Assembly (NCBI RefSeq): GCF_000003815.2
Contig: NW_023365770.1
Location: 1 to 45,393, forward strand
DNA from: Branchiostoma floridae
Lineage: Eukaryota > Chordata > Leptocardii > Amphioxiformes > Branchiostomatidae
Direction: 5' to 3'
DNA length: 45,393 bases
This document shows positions 1 through 11,277 of the stretch, piece by piece (the first letter of the stretch is position 1; every line of letters starts with the position of its first letter). A program made the translations under genes and the position numbers. The notes under the pieces were generated by a model. It was not told the origin of the DNA and ran no database searches. It saw nothing but the letters and a program-made list of their open reading frames with translations.

Positions 1-209
1 GTTACAGTTCAGATTGCACGATGACGTCATCTCCTGGGCACCGACTATGGGCGGTACTGGCGCGGGTCTACAGTAACACGAACAATAGTTATTAGAAATG
101 ATTTTTTTTTATTATATGAAAACAAGTATTTTCAAATTACTGCATATCATAAGAAGAAATCGATTTGCTCAATCGTGAGTTTGTAGCCTTCATCATTATG
201 TACATGGAA
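1..209. other. Flank without recognisable gene
   Basis: No ORF, RNA gene or repeat unit is recognisable here. It lies immediately upstream of the TIR element starting near 210. Confidence 0.5.
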
Positions 210-2117
210 ACTAGAAAGGCCGACATTTGCTTAAGAGCAAATACAGCATATTTCAGCCATACCCCTTCCCACGCAACATTGGACTGTTCCAAATCACCCC
301 TGCGCAAAAATGGAACATCCTCTTAACAGTACATTATCCCCCAAAGTGGACTGGTATTGTGAATTGATTCCAGGTAAAAACAGAGCTTGCTTCTATTTTT
401 CAGAAAATGACAATAATCACACCTTCCATTCAGAAAATTTTCATCATGACTGAAAATTGTTGAATGACATCATGTAATGTCATTAACAACTTTCAGTACG
501 ATAACTAGGTGTAAGTTTAAAAAAGTATAAGCTCCTTGTGATGTGGGTACATTTATTATTGCAGTGAACTTTTTTTATTCAAGTAGGACATACGATTTAA
601 TAATTATCAAGCAGGTGCAGGTACTGTAGGAGCGTTTGTTTTCTTCAAGCTGTAAAACTGTTAAACTGTTTTACTTTGTATGCAATCAGCCATCGAGCCT
701 ATTTATATTTCAGCCATACCATAGGTATGGTGAAATATATTGTATTCGTAATGTTTCTTTCTTTCTTTCTTTCTCCTGTCAAATTTGCAAAGCGATTCAT
801 CTCCGCCGTTTCTGGACCAAATGACTTGAAATTTGGCACAAGGGTAGAGTGGGCAAATACCCAAATGTGTTTTTTTCATTTTTTTCATATCTGCTCCTTA
901 AATGATTTTATTAAGGTTTTATTGCAACTTTTGGACCAAAACTGTATATTTTGGCCCCCTGTACCATGGTACTACATCCAAATGACCTGAAATTTGGCAC
1001 AGAGGTGCCCTAGATACTTATTCAAAGGATCCATGTATAATATGTGGTATAAATCACTTCAAAATGGCTCCTTAAGGAGGTTTTTGTGGGAGAGTTTAGG
1101 ATAGGTAAGGTTGGAGTGCCGAGGTCAACGACCTCTAGGTCATTCTGGTGTGTCAGGGCCACAGGTGTGCCAGGTAGATCCAATTACATGTATCTACCTA
1201 CCTAGTCCATAGACATCCAGGTGGTTGGTGGACAAGGTAAATCCAATTAATGGCCAGCCAATGAGCGAGCTTATTTTGGTGGAAGAGTCCATTGTTGGGC
1301 AGGGGGTGTATTTTAAAATTTACTTTTAGACTTTGGTGATAATGCCAATGTTTTTTTTTAGTGGAAGTGTTTTCGCACTGATCCACTTGACATAAGACTA
1401 CTACTGGGACAGTCCATTTTTGCACATAGGGGGGGTTTAAACAAATCAGTTTTGGACATGGGTGATGATTCCGAATTCCATTTGTTAAATGGAAGTTTAC
1501 ACCCACCTGAAGACTGTACATTAGGAGGATTCGGCAGCCAATCAGCAAGCCTTGTGTTATCTGGAAGAGCCCATTCATGCACGGGGGACTTTTTTAAAAT
1601 TCAGTTTTGGACTGGGTTGCTTCTTATACAAAAGGCCATGTACTGTGAGTATTTCTGGACTTGTCTATTGTGCAATTTCAAACAGGGTGAGCTGGGAGAT
1701 TCCATTCTTCGACGAAGGGGGTATTTTTTTTAAATTCATTTTGTGGACTTTGCTGACTATTTTAGCTGATATATCTTTGGATCGTTCCACTTTACATAGG
1801 GGTATAAGGCAGGAAGAGTCGATTCTTGCACAGAGGGGGGATTTTTTTCAAATATGGTTTTGGACGGCTGATGATTCCAAATTCCATTTCTTAGCGGAAG
1901 TGTTTTTGGAGTCGTCTATTGTTTTGAGTCCATTCTTGAAGGGGTTTTTGTAAGATTCATTTTTGCTCATAACTGTGATTAGTAGTTAGAAGTCATTTTA
2001 AGCAGAAGTGTTCCATTTTTGCACATGAGTGATTTTGGAACAGTCTATTGTTACATGAGGAGGGAGATGGCTGAAATATGCTGTATTTGCTCTCAAGCAA
2101 ATGTCGGCCTTTCTAGT
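210..2117. mobile_element. 1.9 kb TIR DNA element, non-autonomous
   Basis: A 51-bp segment at 210-260 (starting ACTAGAAAGGCCGACATT) recurs as its reverse complement at 2067-2117 with one mismatch (A/G at the centre of CTTRAGAGCAAA). This is a terminal inverted repeat pair enclosing 1.8 kb. The interior has no credible ORF. It holds a CTTT microsatellite (about 758-776), an imperfect 34-bp palindrome around 698-732 that re-uses the inner TIR words, and a run of diverged repeats at 1200-2050. I could not identify a target-site duplication, so the superfamily is open. The structure fits an old non-autonomous DNA transposon. Confidence 0.75.
1200..2050. repeat. Diverged ~110-120 bp tandem repeats inside the TIR element
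   Basis: Blocks recur containing 'gagtccattcttgcac', a G-run, 'atttttttaaaattca' and 'ttttggac..g.tgatgattcc' (for example around 1285, 1405, 1565, 1690, 1815 and 1925). The period is roughly 110-130 bp with high divergence. Short ORFs here on both strands are by-products of the repeat. Confidence 0.55.
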
Positions 2118-2935
2118 CTTATTTTAGTTTAACATCGATCTTCCTGCCAGACCCGGAAGATACGATTGAACCTTGTTCGAGGATTTATTTTCGTCTGTCT
2201 GGTCAGTCTGTTCATACCCTGGCGCTGAGAGTGTTTTATTGGGCTGAAACTCTGTCAGTTTAAAGTTACTTACAATTTAAATGTTCAAAGTTTATGTCAA
2301 ACAACAACAGCACTAGGAAATGTGGCCACTATAGACAGGTGGTCACTATAGAGAAAATGCTGATCTATTGACTAGGAGCCATACGTTACACATCACCATT
2401 AATCATATAAACATTGCACAGGTAAGCCAATTGTTTAGATGTACAATTAAGTTCAAATAATTCTGAAGAGAAATATTGATGAGAAAATAATCATTCTCGC
2501 CACAGTCTAACTTATAATTACGTATCAAAACTAAACGCAGATTTTCTAACTAACGCACCTTTCGCCGACTTCATCAAAGGACCGCCGGCTATCAATCAAA
2601 CACGGCTGTTGATTAGACTTAGAGTTTCAAACAGTCATGTGCTGTGTGCCAGTTGACAGCGAACTTCATGCTACGTGATGTTTTACATTGCTTGGACCTT
2701 CTTTCCTACAGCGGTGCTTCTACAAAATATTTAGACTATAACACTGAGTCCCACATGTTTTATAGAATAGAATTTGACGCAGAACAGCGTTTTTTGCTGG
2801 GTATTTTTCTTGAAACATGTTCGTGGGAATATCAGCGAGGCGGCGACGTAGGGATATCAGACCGTCAACAAAAGTCGCACGGCGGCTAACGGCGCATCGA
2901 AGATACTAGCGCTATAAATAAGCGCTTCAACTAAA
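2118..2935. other. Intergenic stretch between TIR element and palindrome
   Basis: No gene recognised. A short tandem motif (g-tgg-cactatagacagg followed by tggtcactatagag) occurs near 2320-2355. A hairpin built of two AGCGCT words separated by 7 nt lies at about 2909-2925, just outside the palindrome boundary. Confidence 0.45.
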
Positions 2936-5900
2936 ATATATTTTTACTCTTACGTCGCCGTCTGGATTTCTGAATTTTTAAGACGGATTGAAGAAGAACT
3001 TTATTGCGCAACACTTGTAAAGGAAATGACACAATATGTGGCAACTCGTACATACAAAGCAGTTAAACTACATGAGTTGCTGTTATCTAACAATTGTAAA
3101 GTACTAGTCTACTTCAGGAATGGCAATAGTACAAACTAGCCTGGGTACTATCCTAATCCTGGCGGTTACTATACACTATCTATATAAAGTCTCTATGGTT
3201 TTGGAAACGGTCATATGTTTCAGATTACATCCACTATCTAAAAAAACGTCGCTGACGAGAGATAGTTAATGCTATCTCAAAACTTGGACTTGTCATATTT
3301 TTAGTCGTAGAAAAAAAATTGATTTTTTAACATGTATAGCAAAAAATTCCCGGGATTTCTTTCAGGAATTTTAAAGACGGATTGAAGAAAAATTTTATTG
3401 CACGACAATTGTGAAGGATACAACGTGTGGCAACTTGTACACAGAAAGCAGTTGAACTACATGAGTTGCTGATATCTAACAATTGTAAGGAACTTGTCTA
3501 ATTCAGGACTGGCAATAGTACAAACTAGCCTACTATCCGGGATAGCAGTTCGATGTGGCGCTTACTATACACTATATAAAGTCTCTATGGTTTTGGAAAC
3601 GGTCATATGTTTCAGATTACATGCACTATCTAAAAAAAAAACGTCGCTGACGAGAGATAGTTTATGCTATCTCAAAACTTGGACTTGTCAGATTTTAAGT
3701 CGTAGAAAAAAATCGATATTTTTACCATGTATAGCAAAAAAAATCCCAGGATTTCTTTCAGGCATTTTTAAGAAGGATTGAAGAAGAACTTTATAGCGCA
3801 ACAATTGTAAAGAAAATGATACAATATGTGGCAACTTGTACATACAAAGCAGTTATTAAAACTACATGAGTTGCTGATATCTAATAATTGTAAAGTACTA
3901 GTCTAATTCAGGACTGGCAATAGTACAAACTAGCCATGGGTACCATCCTAATCGTAGTTCGCTATGGCGTTTACTATACACTATATAAAGTCTCTATGGT
4001 TTTGGAAACGATCTTATTATATTAAAATTACATCCACTATCTGAAACAGCGTCGATGACGAGAGATATTTTTATGCTATCTGAAAACTTTGACTCGTCGT
4101 TTCTTAAGTCGTAGAAAAATCGATATATTTTCCATGTATACTGTATAGCAAAAAAAAAACGATGTTTCTTTCCGTGTTTTTAAGACGTATTGTAGAAGAA
4201 CTTTATTGGCATTGCACGACAATTGTAAAGGATACAACGTGTGGCAACTTGTACACAGAAAAAAGGTAAACTACATGGAGTTGCTGATATCTAACAATTG
4301 TAAGGAACTAGTCTAATTCAGGACTGGCAATAGTACAAACTAGCCTGGGTACTATCCTGATCGCAGTTTGCTATGGCGCTTACTATATAAAGTCTCCATG
4401 GTTTTGGAAATGGTCATATATTAAAGCTTACAGCCACTACCTGAAACAACGTCGTTGACGAGAGATAGTTAATGCTATCTAAAAACTTTGACTCATCGTA
4501 TCTTAAGTCGTAGAAAAGAATAGATATTTTTTCCATGTAAAGCAAAAAAAATCCCGGGATTTCTTTCAGGGATTTTTAAGACGTATTGTAGAAGAACTTT
4601 ATTGCACGACAATTGTGAAGGATACAACATGTGGCAACTTGTACACAGAAAGCAGTTGAACTACATGAGTTGCTGATATCTAACAATTGTAGGGAACTAG
4701 TCTAATTCAGGACTGGCAATAGTACAAACTAGCCTACTATCCGGGGAGCAGTTCGATGCGGCGCTTACTATACACTATATAAAGTCTCTATGGTTTTGGA
4801 AACGATCTTATTATATTAAAATTACATCCACTATCTGAAACAGCGTTGATGACGAGAGATATTTTATGCTATCTGAAAACTTTGACTCGTCGTTTCTTAA
4901 GTCGTAGAAAAATCGATATATTTTCCATGTATACTGTATAGCAAAAAAAAAAGGTGTTTCTTTCCGTGTTTTTAAGACGTATTGTAGAAGAACTTTATTG
5001 GCATTGCACGACAATTGTAAAGGATACAACGTGTGGCAACTTGTACACAGAAAAAAGGTAAACTACATGGAGTTGCTGATATCTAACAATTGTAAGGAAC
5101 TAGTCTAATTCAGGACTGGCAATAGTACAAACTAGCCTGGGTACTATCCTGATCGCAGTTTGCTATGGCGCTTACTATATAAAGTCTCCATGGTTTTGGA
5201 AATGGTCATATATTAAAGCTTACAGCCACTACCTGAAACAACGTCGTTGACGAGAGATAGTTAATGCTATCTAAAAACTTTGACTCGTCGTATTTTAAGT
5301 CGTAGAAACAAAATCGATATTTTTACCATGTAAAGCAAAAAAAATCCCGGGATTTCTTTCAGGGATTTTTAAGACGGATTGAAGAAGAACTTTATTGTGC
5401 AACAATTGTAAAGGAAATGATACAATATGTGGCAACTTGTACATACAAAGCAGTTAAACTACATGAGTTGCTGATATCTAACAATTGTAGGAACTAGTCT
5501 TCTTCGGCAATGGCAATAGTACAAACTAGCCTGACGAGTGGGTACTATGCGGATGGCAGTTCGCTGTGGCGCTTACTATAAGACCTATAAGTATGGTTTT
5601 GGAAACGGTCTTATAATTCAGCTTACGTCCACTATCTGGCACACCGTTGCTGACGAGAGATAGTTTATGCTAACTGAAAACTTGGACTTGTCGTATCTTA
5701 AGTCGTAGAAGAGAGATCGATTTTTTTCCATGTATAGCAAATCAAAAATCCCGGGGATTTCTTTCAGGGATTTTTAAGACGGATTGAAGAAGAACTTTAT
5801 TGCGCAACAATTGTAAAGAAAAGGACACAATATGTGGCAACTTGTACATACAAAGCAGTTAAACTACATGAGTTGCTGATATCTAATAATGGTAGGAACT

Positions 5901-6190
5901 AGTCTTATTCGGCAATGGCAATAGTACAAACTAGCCTGACGAGTGGGTACTATGCGGATCGCAGTTCGCTGTGGCGCTTACTATAAGTATCGTTTTGGAA
6001 ACGGTCTTATAATTCAGCTTACGTCCACTACCTGGCACACCGTTGCTGACGAGAGATAGTTTATGCTAACTGAAAACTTGGACTTGTCGTATCTTAAGTC
6101 GTAGAAAAGTAATCGATATTTCTACCATTTATAGTAAAGAAAACCCGGGATTTCTTTCTCGAATTTTTACGACGGATTGAAGAAGAACTT
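2936..6190 (+). repeat. ~395-bp satellite array, left copy
   Basis: About eight tandem units. The marker 'gaagaactttatt' or a variant falls near 2992, 3385, 3780, 4195, 4591, 4985, 5383, 5786 and 6178, giving a period of 392-415 bp. Each unit carries 'acaattgtaaagga', 'ggcaatagtacaaactagcc', a TATA-like 'ctatataaagtctc', a small hairpin (gagatag...ctatctc) and one 'atcccgggattt' palindrome followed by 'ctttcagggatttttaag'. On the minus strand each unit presents CAATAAAG followed by TTCTTCTTC, resembling a poly(A) signal plus microsatellite tail. Units at 4012-4530 and 4805-5323 are nearly identical, showing a recent two-unit duplication (793 bp). Confidence 0.9.
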
Positions 6191-7502
6191 TATTGCGCGA
6201 CAATTGTAAAGAGTACAACATGTGTGTGACATCTGTCTGAAGTAAGTCTGTTCGATAGTTAAACACAATGTAATGCCCTAACATAATAATGTTCTGAAGC
6301 ATTAATATCCTGGTACATTATCTTGGTATTATCTGTGGTATATCGTATGATTAGCTTTGTTTGCGTTGATATTATCTATGCGAATATATAAACTGTATAC
6401 GAGAACAAAGGATCCAGTGATCGAACATTATTACTGCTTGAATAGCTTACAGCTCGATAGCTTAACAGGGGTCACCGACAACTTCCGCCTGTGTGTGGAT
6501 GCATCCCAACTTCGGGAGGGCTCCTTAGCATATAACGCGGGCTCATTAGGTCATTTTTATTTATTTATTTATAGCTGCAAATTCAGTTCGTGATACTAGT
6601 CAGTGCTACTAGTACTGTACAGTGGTACTACTCTGCTTAGCTCAGTATGTCAAGGACAACTTGTTTTGCTCCCAAACGCGGGACTCCTTGCATGATGCGA
6701 GGTCGATCGGCGGAACGGCTCGCCACCTCCGCCACGATGAAGGCAGCGAGGATGAAAGCAGGGTTGATCAGTCGTCATTCCTGATATTCTCATGTTTAAA
6801 AACACGCTAGTGAGATACAGAGGGAACATAATCTGATATGTCATGAGCAGAAATGCTGACCGTTAACGTCGTTCTGCCGCCATTTTGAAAATCGCGCGAT
6901 GTGTTTATGACTGCAAGCGCCACGGGTGTCCCGCCCCCTACGTTCTGAATCCCTCCCGACATCTCCAAAGATGTCTGTAAAAACTGTGTCTAGATTACAT
7001 GACTTGCTTGTCGTCGGTGAATAATTTTGATTTCAGGGTAGAACCGGAGGTAAATATTACAAATAATTATTCAGTAATATATTGAAGGTTGGAGGTCCTT
7101 TCAGAGATGTCTTACAACAAGTACACGTCAGGCCTGCTACAAAGGGGAAAATCCTGTTTTTATTGGGGGCATTACCAAGTAGTTTCCATTCCCCAAGCCG
7201 TGTGGGGCTTCTTACAATTTCAGGTGCGGAGATGAGTTAAACTCCGTCCCTTATTAACGATGCCAATCTTATCGGGCTCGAGAATATGTAGTGTGTATTG
7301 AATTGAATTGTAGAAAGACATTGTTCTCCCATTAGGCAATGTTGATTTGATTATATGGATGACATCCTCTGGGAACTCCAAAATTGATGCGAGCGTGCGA
7401 ATAAAAAAAAAAAAAGTTTGGCCAAAAAAAAAGTTGCCTTCGGTATGAAATGTAAGTGGTCAGGAAGGTTGAACATAGGACTCGGACACATATTATGGTA
7501 TA
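6191..7502 (+). other. Non-coding part of left arm
   Basis: No gene recognised. Short ORFs (such as 6357-6593 and 6622-6810) are mirrored at 33308-33544 and 33091-33279 with changes, and show no domain. Position 6907-6912 is the empty site for the 1.0 kb TIR element of the right arm. Segment 7120-7200 ('cgtcaggcctgctaca', 'ggggaa.atcctgt') is a diverged copy of 11905-11955. Segment 7290-7335 repeats the 3' end of module A ('tgtagaaag..cattgttctcccatta'). Confidence 0.5.
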
Positions 7503-7510
7503 CCAACAAT

Positions 7511-7940
7511 TAGGTGTAGGGACCGGTACATCGTACGGGTGCAAAACCTTTTCTTTCCTTCTTGGACAGGTAAAAAAAACAGACATAAAAAAATCTGTGG
7601 ATTGGGTTTCGCCTATTAAAAAATGGATAGGTGTTTTGGGGCTTACCGGGTCAAGAAAATAGCAAGAACGATGCAGAGTAGAGTTTATAGTCATATTTGT
7701 ACCAGGTTTCTACAGTCAAAGGTACAGAGCCTTGATTACATGAAGATGGTATTTTAATACGCCAGTGGGCGTCGGATACTCCACCAAACAGATTCCTTTG
7801 TAGCAAAATTGACCATTGTGTGGAGTATCGCCCATTCAAAAGTTTTCACAGACAATCAGGTTCAGGTCCTGACCTGGATCTGGTCCTCTGGACCTGAACC
7901 GGACCTGTACCTGAATTTTCTGTACTGGTACCCACCCCTA
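7511..7940. mobile_element. hAT-like MITE with 8-bp TSD, left copy
   Basis: CCAACAAT at 7503-7510 is repeated exactly at 7941-7948. Between them the ends are imperfect TIRs: TAGGTGTAGGGACCGGTACA at 7511, and the reverse complement of 7921-7940, TAGGGGTGGGTACCAGTACA (16 of 20 identical). An 8-bp target duplication and TAGGG-type ends are characteristic of the hAT superfamily; the element has no transposase. The interior has GGACCTG/CAGGTCC inverted words at 7858-7915 and the TTAA (7616-7619) that is the target of the foldback element in the right arm. Confidence 0.75.
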
Positions 7941-8152
7941 CCAACAATTGATTTATTTTATGTCTGCCCTTTCACATCTTATTCTTTGACTTTAGATTTA
8001 TTTTGGAATTCAATGACATTAGTTATCTGCTTCCTGATACTTTTTTTCAATCTACGGCATATATGTGCTCATTTTAAAGCTGCTTTGCACGATTTACAGT
8101 GTGGTTGAAAACTTTTTTTTTTTTGGAAACGGCCGAAAATTGATGCGAGCGC

Positions 8153-8440
8153 GGATTGACAAGGGCGTGATAATTTCCGCCTCCCGAGACCTGCGCGTGC
8201 CGGCTGGGTAGCTGTGGTCAGGGAAAGTAAACAAGATAATTACAGGGGGCGGGACTGATATAAACTCCCTCCCTGGCAATTCTCACAGCTTCTAATCTTG
8301 TCAGGCGCCGTTCTTGCGGTGTTCCATTTCTATGGTATCAACAGTATGGAGTATGTCGCTGTAAACTAGAAATTTTAAAGCAACCTACAGATGTCAACAT
8401 TGGAGAAGTCAATTTGTATGTAACGTTACTTGCCCAGGGC
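8153..8440 (+). promoter_or_regulatory. Module B1: GC-box/TATA promoter-like repeat
   Basis: One of five near-complete copies of a ~300-bp module in the window. Order: 'ggattgaca.gggcgtgat', 'ataattacaggggcggg' (GC-box-like), a TATA-like GATATAAAC at 8257-8265, then 'tccctccctggc', 'tcttgtc.ggcgcc', 'ctatggtatcaaca' and 'aagtaacctac'. A GC box followed within about 15 bp by a TATA element and a conserved downstream block looks like a core promoter, perhaps the LTR or leader of a retroelement. That function is inference; only the conservation is seen. Confidence 0.5.
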
Positions 8441-9196
8441 AAGTAGTAAATCAATAAAATACTTCTCACTGTGGTCTGGTAAAGATTTTAGGGGCTAAAT
8501 AGACCCCAGGCATCATAAATAGATTTGGCTCCACAGGGAGCCCCGGTCTGGAAGCAGGCATCAACAAAAGCACATGGCAGAGATGCGTTATGGCCGTTGT
8601 TGGGTCTCATTTCAAACTGTACAAGCAGAAGCCCAATTTTGATAGAAAATAAGTACTGTAAACCTGCACAAGCGGTTTTATCTACGATCTGTGCGCACGT
8701 GCGGCCACCGCTGTTGGTCAGGTTATGAAACCAATGAATTTCCGACTGAGGTGAATCGCATTTTATTGGCTTACTGTAACGTTATTAAGCATGGATTTTT
8801 CTGTGAATCGTGACATGATGAGTTATTTTTTCGTGAAAATTTCTATAGAGAGGCGTTCACTTGCGTAAAATCAAGGCTGTATCGTCGCCTTCCGCTACAG
8901 ATCGCCATTTGACCTTTGTTACGTCACAAACAAAACACAAACAAACCGGTGCACATGTTACGGCCGCCATGTTGGAAGTATTCAGTGTTGGAGCGCTCTG
9001 CCGCGCGGTTCTAAAATTTTGCTCCATAACACTGCTTAGCTGCAGTTACATCGTAATTTACTCGAGGACAGGGTCTTTTGCCGTACCGGAAGAATATGGA
9101 GTCAGTCCCCGATCCAAGACCCGTCGTTTTTTTACTACTACATGGCTGATTCGCGACTACGTAACGTTACAATTTTGACGTGTCGATTCCCAAGTG
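8441..9196 (+). other. Non-coding part of left arm
   Basis: No recognised gene. ORFs 8525-8728 and 8861-9178 are mirrored in the right arm without any known domain. Positions 8454-8469 are the empty site for the two-unit insertion at 23711-27102 of the right arm. The word gtaacgttac recurs (8412, 9164). Confidence 0.5.
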
Positions 9197-9245
9197 AATG
9201 GTCAAAGTGGCGATACTGTGGAACAGTATCGCCACTTTGACCATT
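9197..9245. repeat. Perfect 23-bp hairpin present only in left arm
   Basis: A 23-bp sequence starting AATGGTCAAAGTGGCGATAC is followed by the loop GGA and then its perfect reverse complement. The equivalent right-arm site (about 22938-22975) has only the first arm. The extra 28 bp therefore arose in the left arm as an inverted copy of adjacent sequence, bounded by 'gtgga' on both sides. Confidence 0.9.
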
Positions 9246-9252
9246 GTGGAAC

Positions 9253-9508
9253 ACCAATCAATGTAGTTTATAGAGACTATTGTTAACAGTTGACTTACCT
9301 TGCTTGTGTGGATCGTTTTTTTGTTGTTGTTGTAGTTGAACAATTTCTCGTTTCCAAGCAAACCAGAAGTGAGTACATGTACTATCAACAGCTACTACAT
9401 GTTAGTACTACTATACTAATAACGTACTTAATGTTGCGATACGGACGAGGATGTGATGTGTGCATTGCATTGTAGAAAGCCACGAACAGCCCATTGTTCT
9501 CCCATTAG
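9253..9508 (+). repeat. Module A, left copy
   Basis: About 255 bp beginning 'tcaatgtagtt.atagagac', passing through 'ttaccttgcttgtgtgga', 'agttgaacaatttctcg' and 'acatgtactatcaacag', and ending 'cattgttctcccattagac'. It is followed directly by module B. Copies: 22671-22930 (minus), 22240-22367 (partial), 10765-10907 (partial), 42286-42547. On the minus strand 'aagcaaggtaagt' matches a splice-donor consensus, but no gene is built around it. Confidence 0.7.
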
Positions 9509-9825
9509 ACGGATTGACACGGGCGTGATGATTTCCGCCTCCTGGGACGCACCCGTGCCGGCTGTGTAGTTGTGTTCCAGGAAAGATAATTACAGGGGCG
9601 GAGAAGATATAAACTTCCTCCCTGGCAGTTCTCTACAACTGCCTATCTTGTCGGGCGCCGTCCTTGTGTTGTTCCGTGTCTATGGTATCATCCGTGTCTA
9701 TGGTATCAACACGGTGAATGGACTATATCGCTGTGAACTGGGAAAATTAAAGTAACCTACTACAGTAGTAAATAGTCAAAATTGGGGAAGTCGATTTGTA
9801 TGTACATGGCCTGCCTCTGTGCTAA
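9509..9825 (+). promoter_or_regulatory. Module B2: GC-box/TATA promoter-like repeat
   Basis: Second left-arm copy of the module, directly after module A, with TATA-like GATATAAAC at 9606-9614 preceded by 'ggggcgg'. It carries a small tandem duplication of 'ccgtgtctatggtatca' (about 9674-9707) that the other copies lack. It ends 'gtgctaa', after which the TAA-flanked MITE is inserted. Confidence 0.5.
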
Positions 9826-10575
9826 TACCCCTGTCACATGTAGCGAAAAGCGATCGGACGACGAGTCTGCGAGCTCTAAAGGACATTTTCAGCAGTAAGA
9901 TGTCCAGTGTTCTCTCGATCAGTGGTGAGAATTTTTAGGGATCGTCGGTGAGTTTATCAGGGATCGTACTATAGCCTTAACATCAGCGACAAGTCTGTTT
10001 GTAGAGTTTGTAGAGTTCGTGCTGAGTCGCCTGCAGGTCGTCCGTACCTCGCCTAGGTATTGGTCGACATTCGATGGATAGTTGGGCGTCAATCTAACGA
10101 ATGAAGAAAGATGTCATCTCGAAAAAGTCGTACGATGCCTGCTACCCAAAATGGAGACGGCCCCGCAGGAGTATCGCATTAATTTCTGGCGACCTTCGTC
10201 CACATCTCGCTCGACTCGTGCAAAGTCAGTGAAGTCGGGTGTGCTTCCTACGAGCATCCTGCCTGTGTCGGGGGAATGTTCTACGATCCTGGGTCGAGCT
10301 CGTGTCAAGTAGTCTTTCACCTGACTGAAACATAACCCATGCTTTCTGAATTTGTCTCCGGAGCTGCATTCTTCTGGCAACTATACACGCATGCACAGTT
10401 CATGAGTGGTTCATTCTCATGATCTATTCACAGGCATGAGCCTCACTTATATGTGACAGGGACATCTTTGGGGCGAAAAATATGCATGACACTCTGAAGC
10501 CTTAAAACTGGCAACTGGCGGACCTTCAGCAATCGCGAAGTACGTCCAAAGATCGCAGATCATGTGACAGGGGTA
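9826..10575. mobile_element. Harbinger-like MITE with TAA TSD, left copy
   Basis: Perfect 15-bp terminal inverted repeats TACCCCTGTCACATG (9826-9840 and 10561-10575) flanked by TAA on both sides (9823-9825, 10576-10578). Three-base TWA duplications are typical of PIF/Harbinger. The third copy at 42278-42290 reads through 'gtgctaa' straight into '.caatg', as expected for an empty site. No transposase; the ORFs at 10082-10380 have no domain. Length is 750 bp. Confidence 0.8.
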
Positions 10576-11277
10576 TAAGCAATGCAGTGTTAGAGGAGGA
10601 CCAAACGGAGGCACAAAGACAAGCGTCTCACTTTTAGGACGACCAAAACATAACTCCTGTTTTATTTCAAGAAGACACCGGTCCAGTTCTATCGGTTCTA
10701 GAACCCCGTTCCAGATAACGTAGAGGTTTTTTACGCTCCACTGCTCCATTGACACTTACCGTTACAGTAGTAGTTCATAGAGACTATTCATTAAGACTAT
10801 TTCAAAGAGGCGATTCTAAGTGTATTTACCTTGCTTGTGTGACCCGTTTTTTTGTAGTTGAACAATTTCTCGCTTCCAAGCAGAACCAGAAGTAAATACA
10901 TGTACTGTCAATAAGATAATTACAGGGGCGGGGATGATAGAAGAACTTTATCGCACGACAATTGTGCATGATATAATGTATGGCAACAACTATTACATAA
11001 AGTACAAAATAGAGGTATAGGATAAAGCTTAACATTAGTTAACATAACAATAAAGGCTAACATAATTCTTTGATATAGTATTGCAATGGAGTAGGCTAAT
11101 CATTAGTTTTGGTATTCTTTCTAATAGCAGAGCAGTCCTTGATATATTTGCCAATTTTTGCATGACCCTTGTCTGAACAGGCTGCTCAAAGATTCAAAGA
11201 TTGAAAACGAATAAAGAATACGACAATTAATTGTATCACATGTGTCTTGCAATTTCATAGTTGTGCGTTGTTTCAGG
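10576..11277 (+). other. Truncated modules A/B and satellite fragment
   Basis: No gene. 10765-10907 is a partial module A. It runs into a B fragment (10915-10938, 'aagataattacaggggcggg') and then a fragment of the 395-bp satellite (10940-10990, 'agaagaacttta.cgcacgacaattgt'). The rest (10991-11277) is unassigned and is shared with the right arm and, diverged, with 43384-44120. The ORF at 10447-10755 has a mirrored twin and no domain. Confidence 0.55.

Noticed and set aside
2909-2936. Helitron 3' end (hairpin then CTAA) at the left palindrome edge
   Set aside because: The base after CTAA is A rather than the expected T, and no matching end occurs at 36344.
2936-6190. CRISPR-like array
   Set aside because: The period is ~395 bp with whole-unit similarity and no unique spacers between short repeats; it is a satellite.
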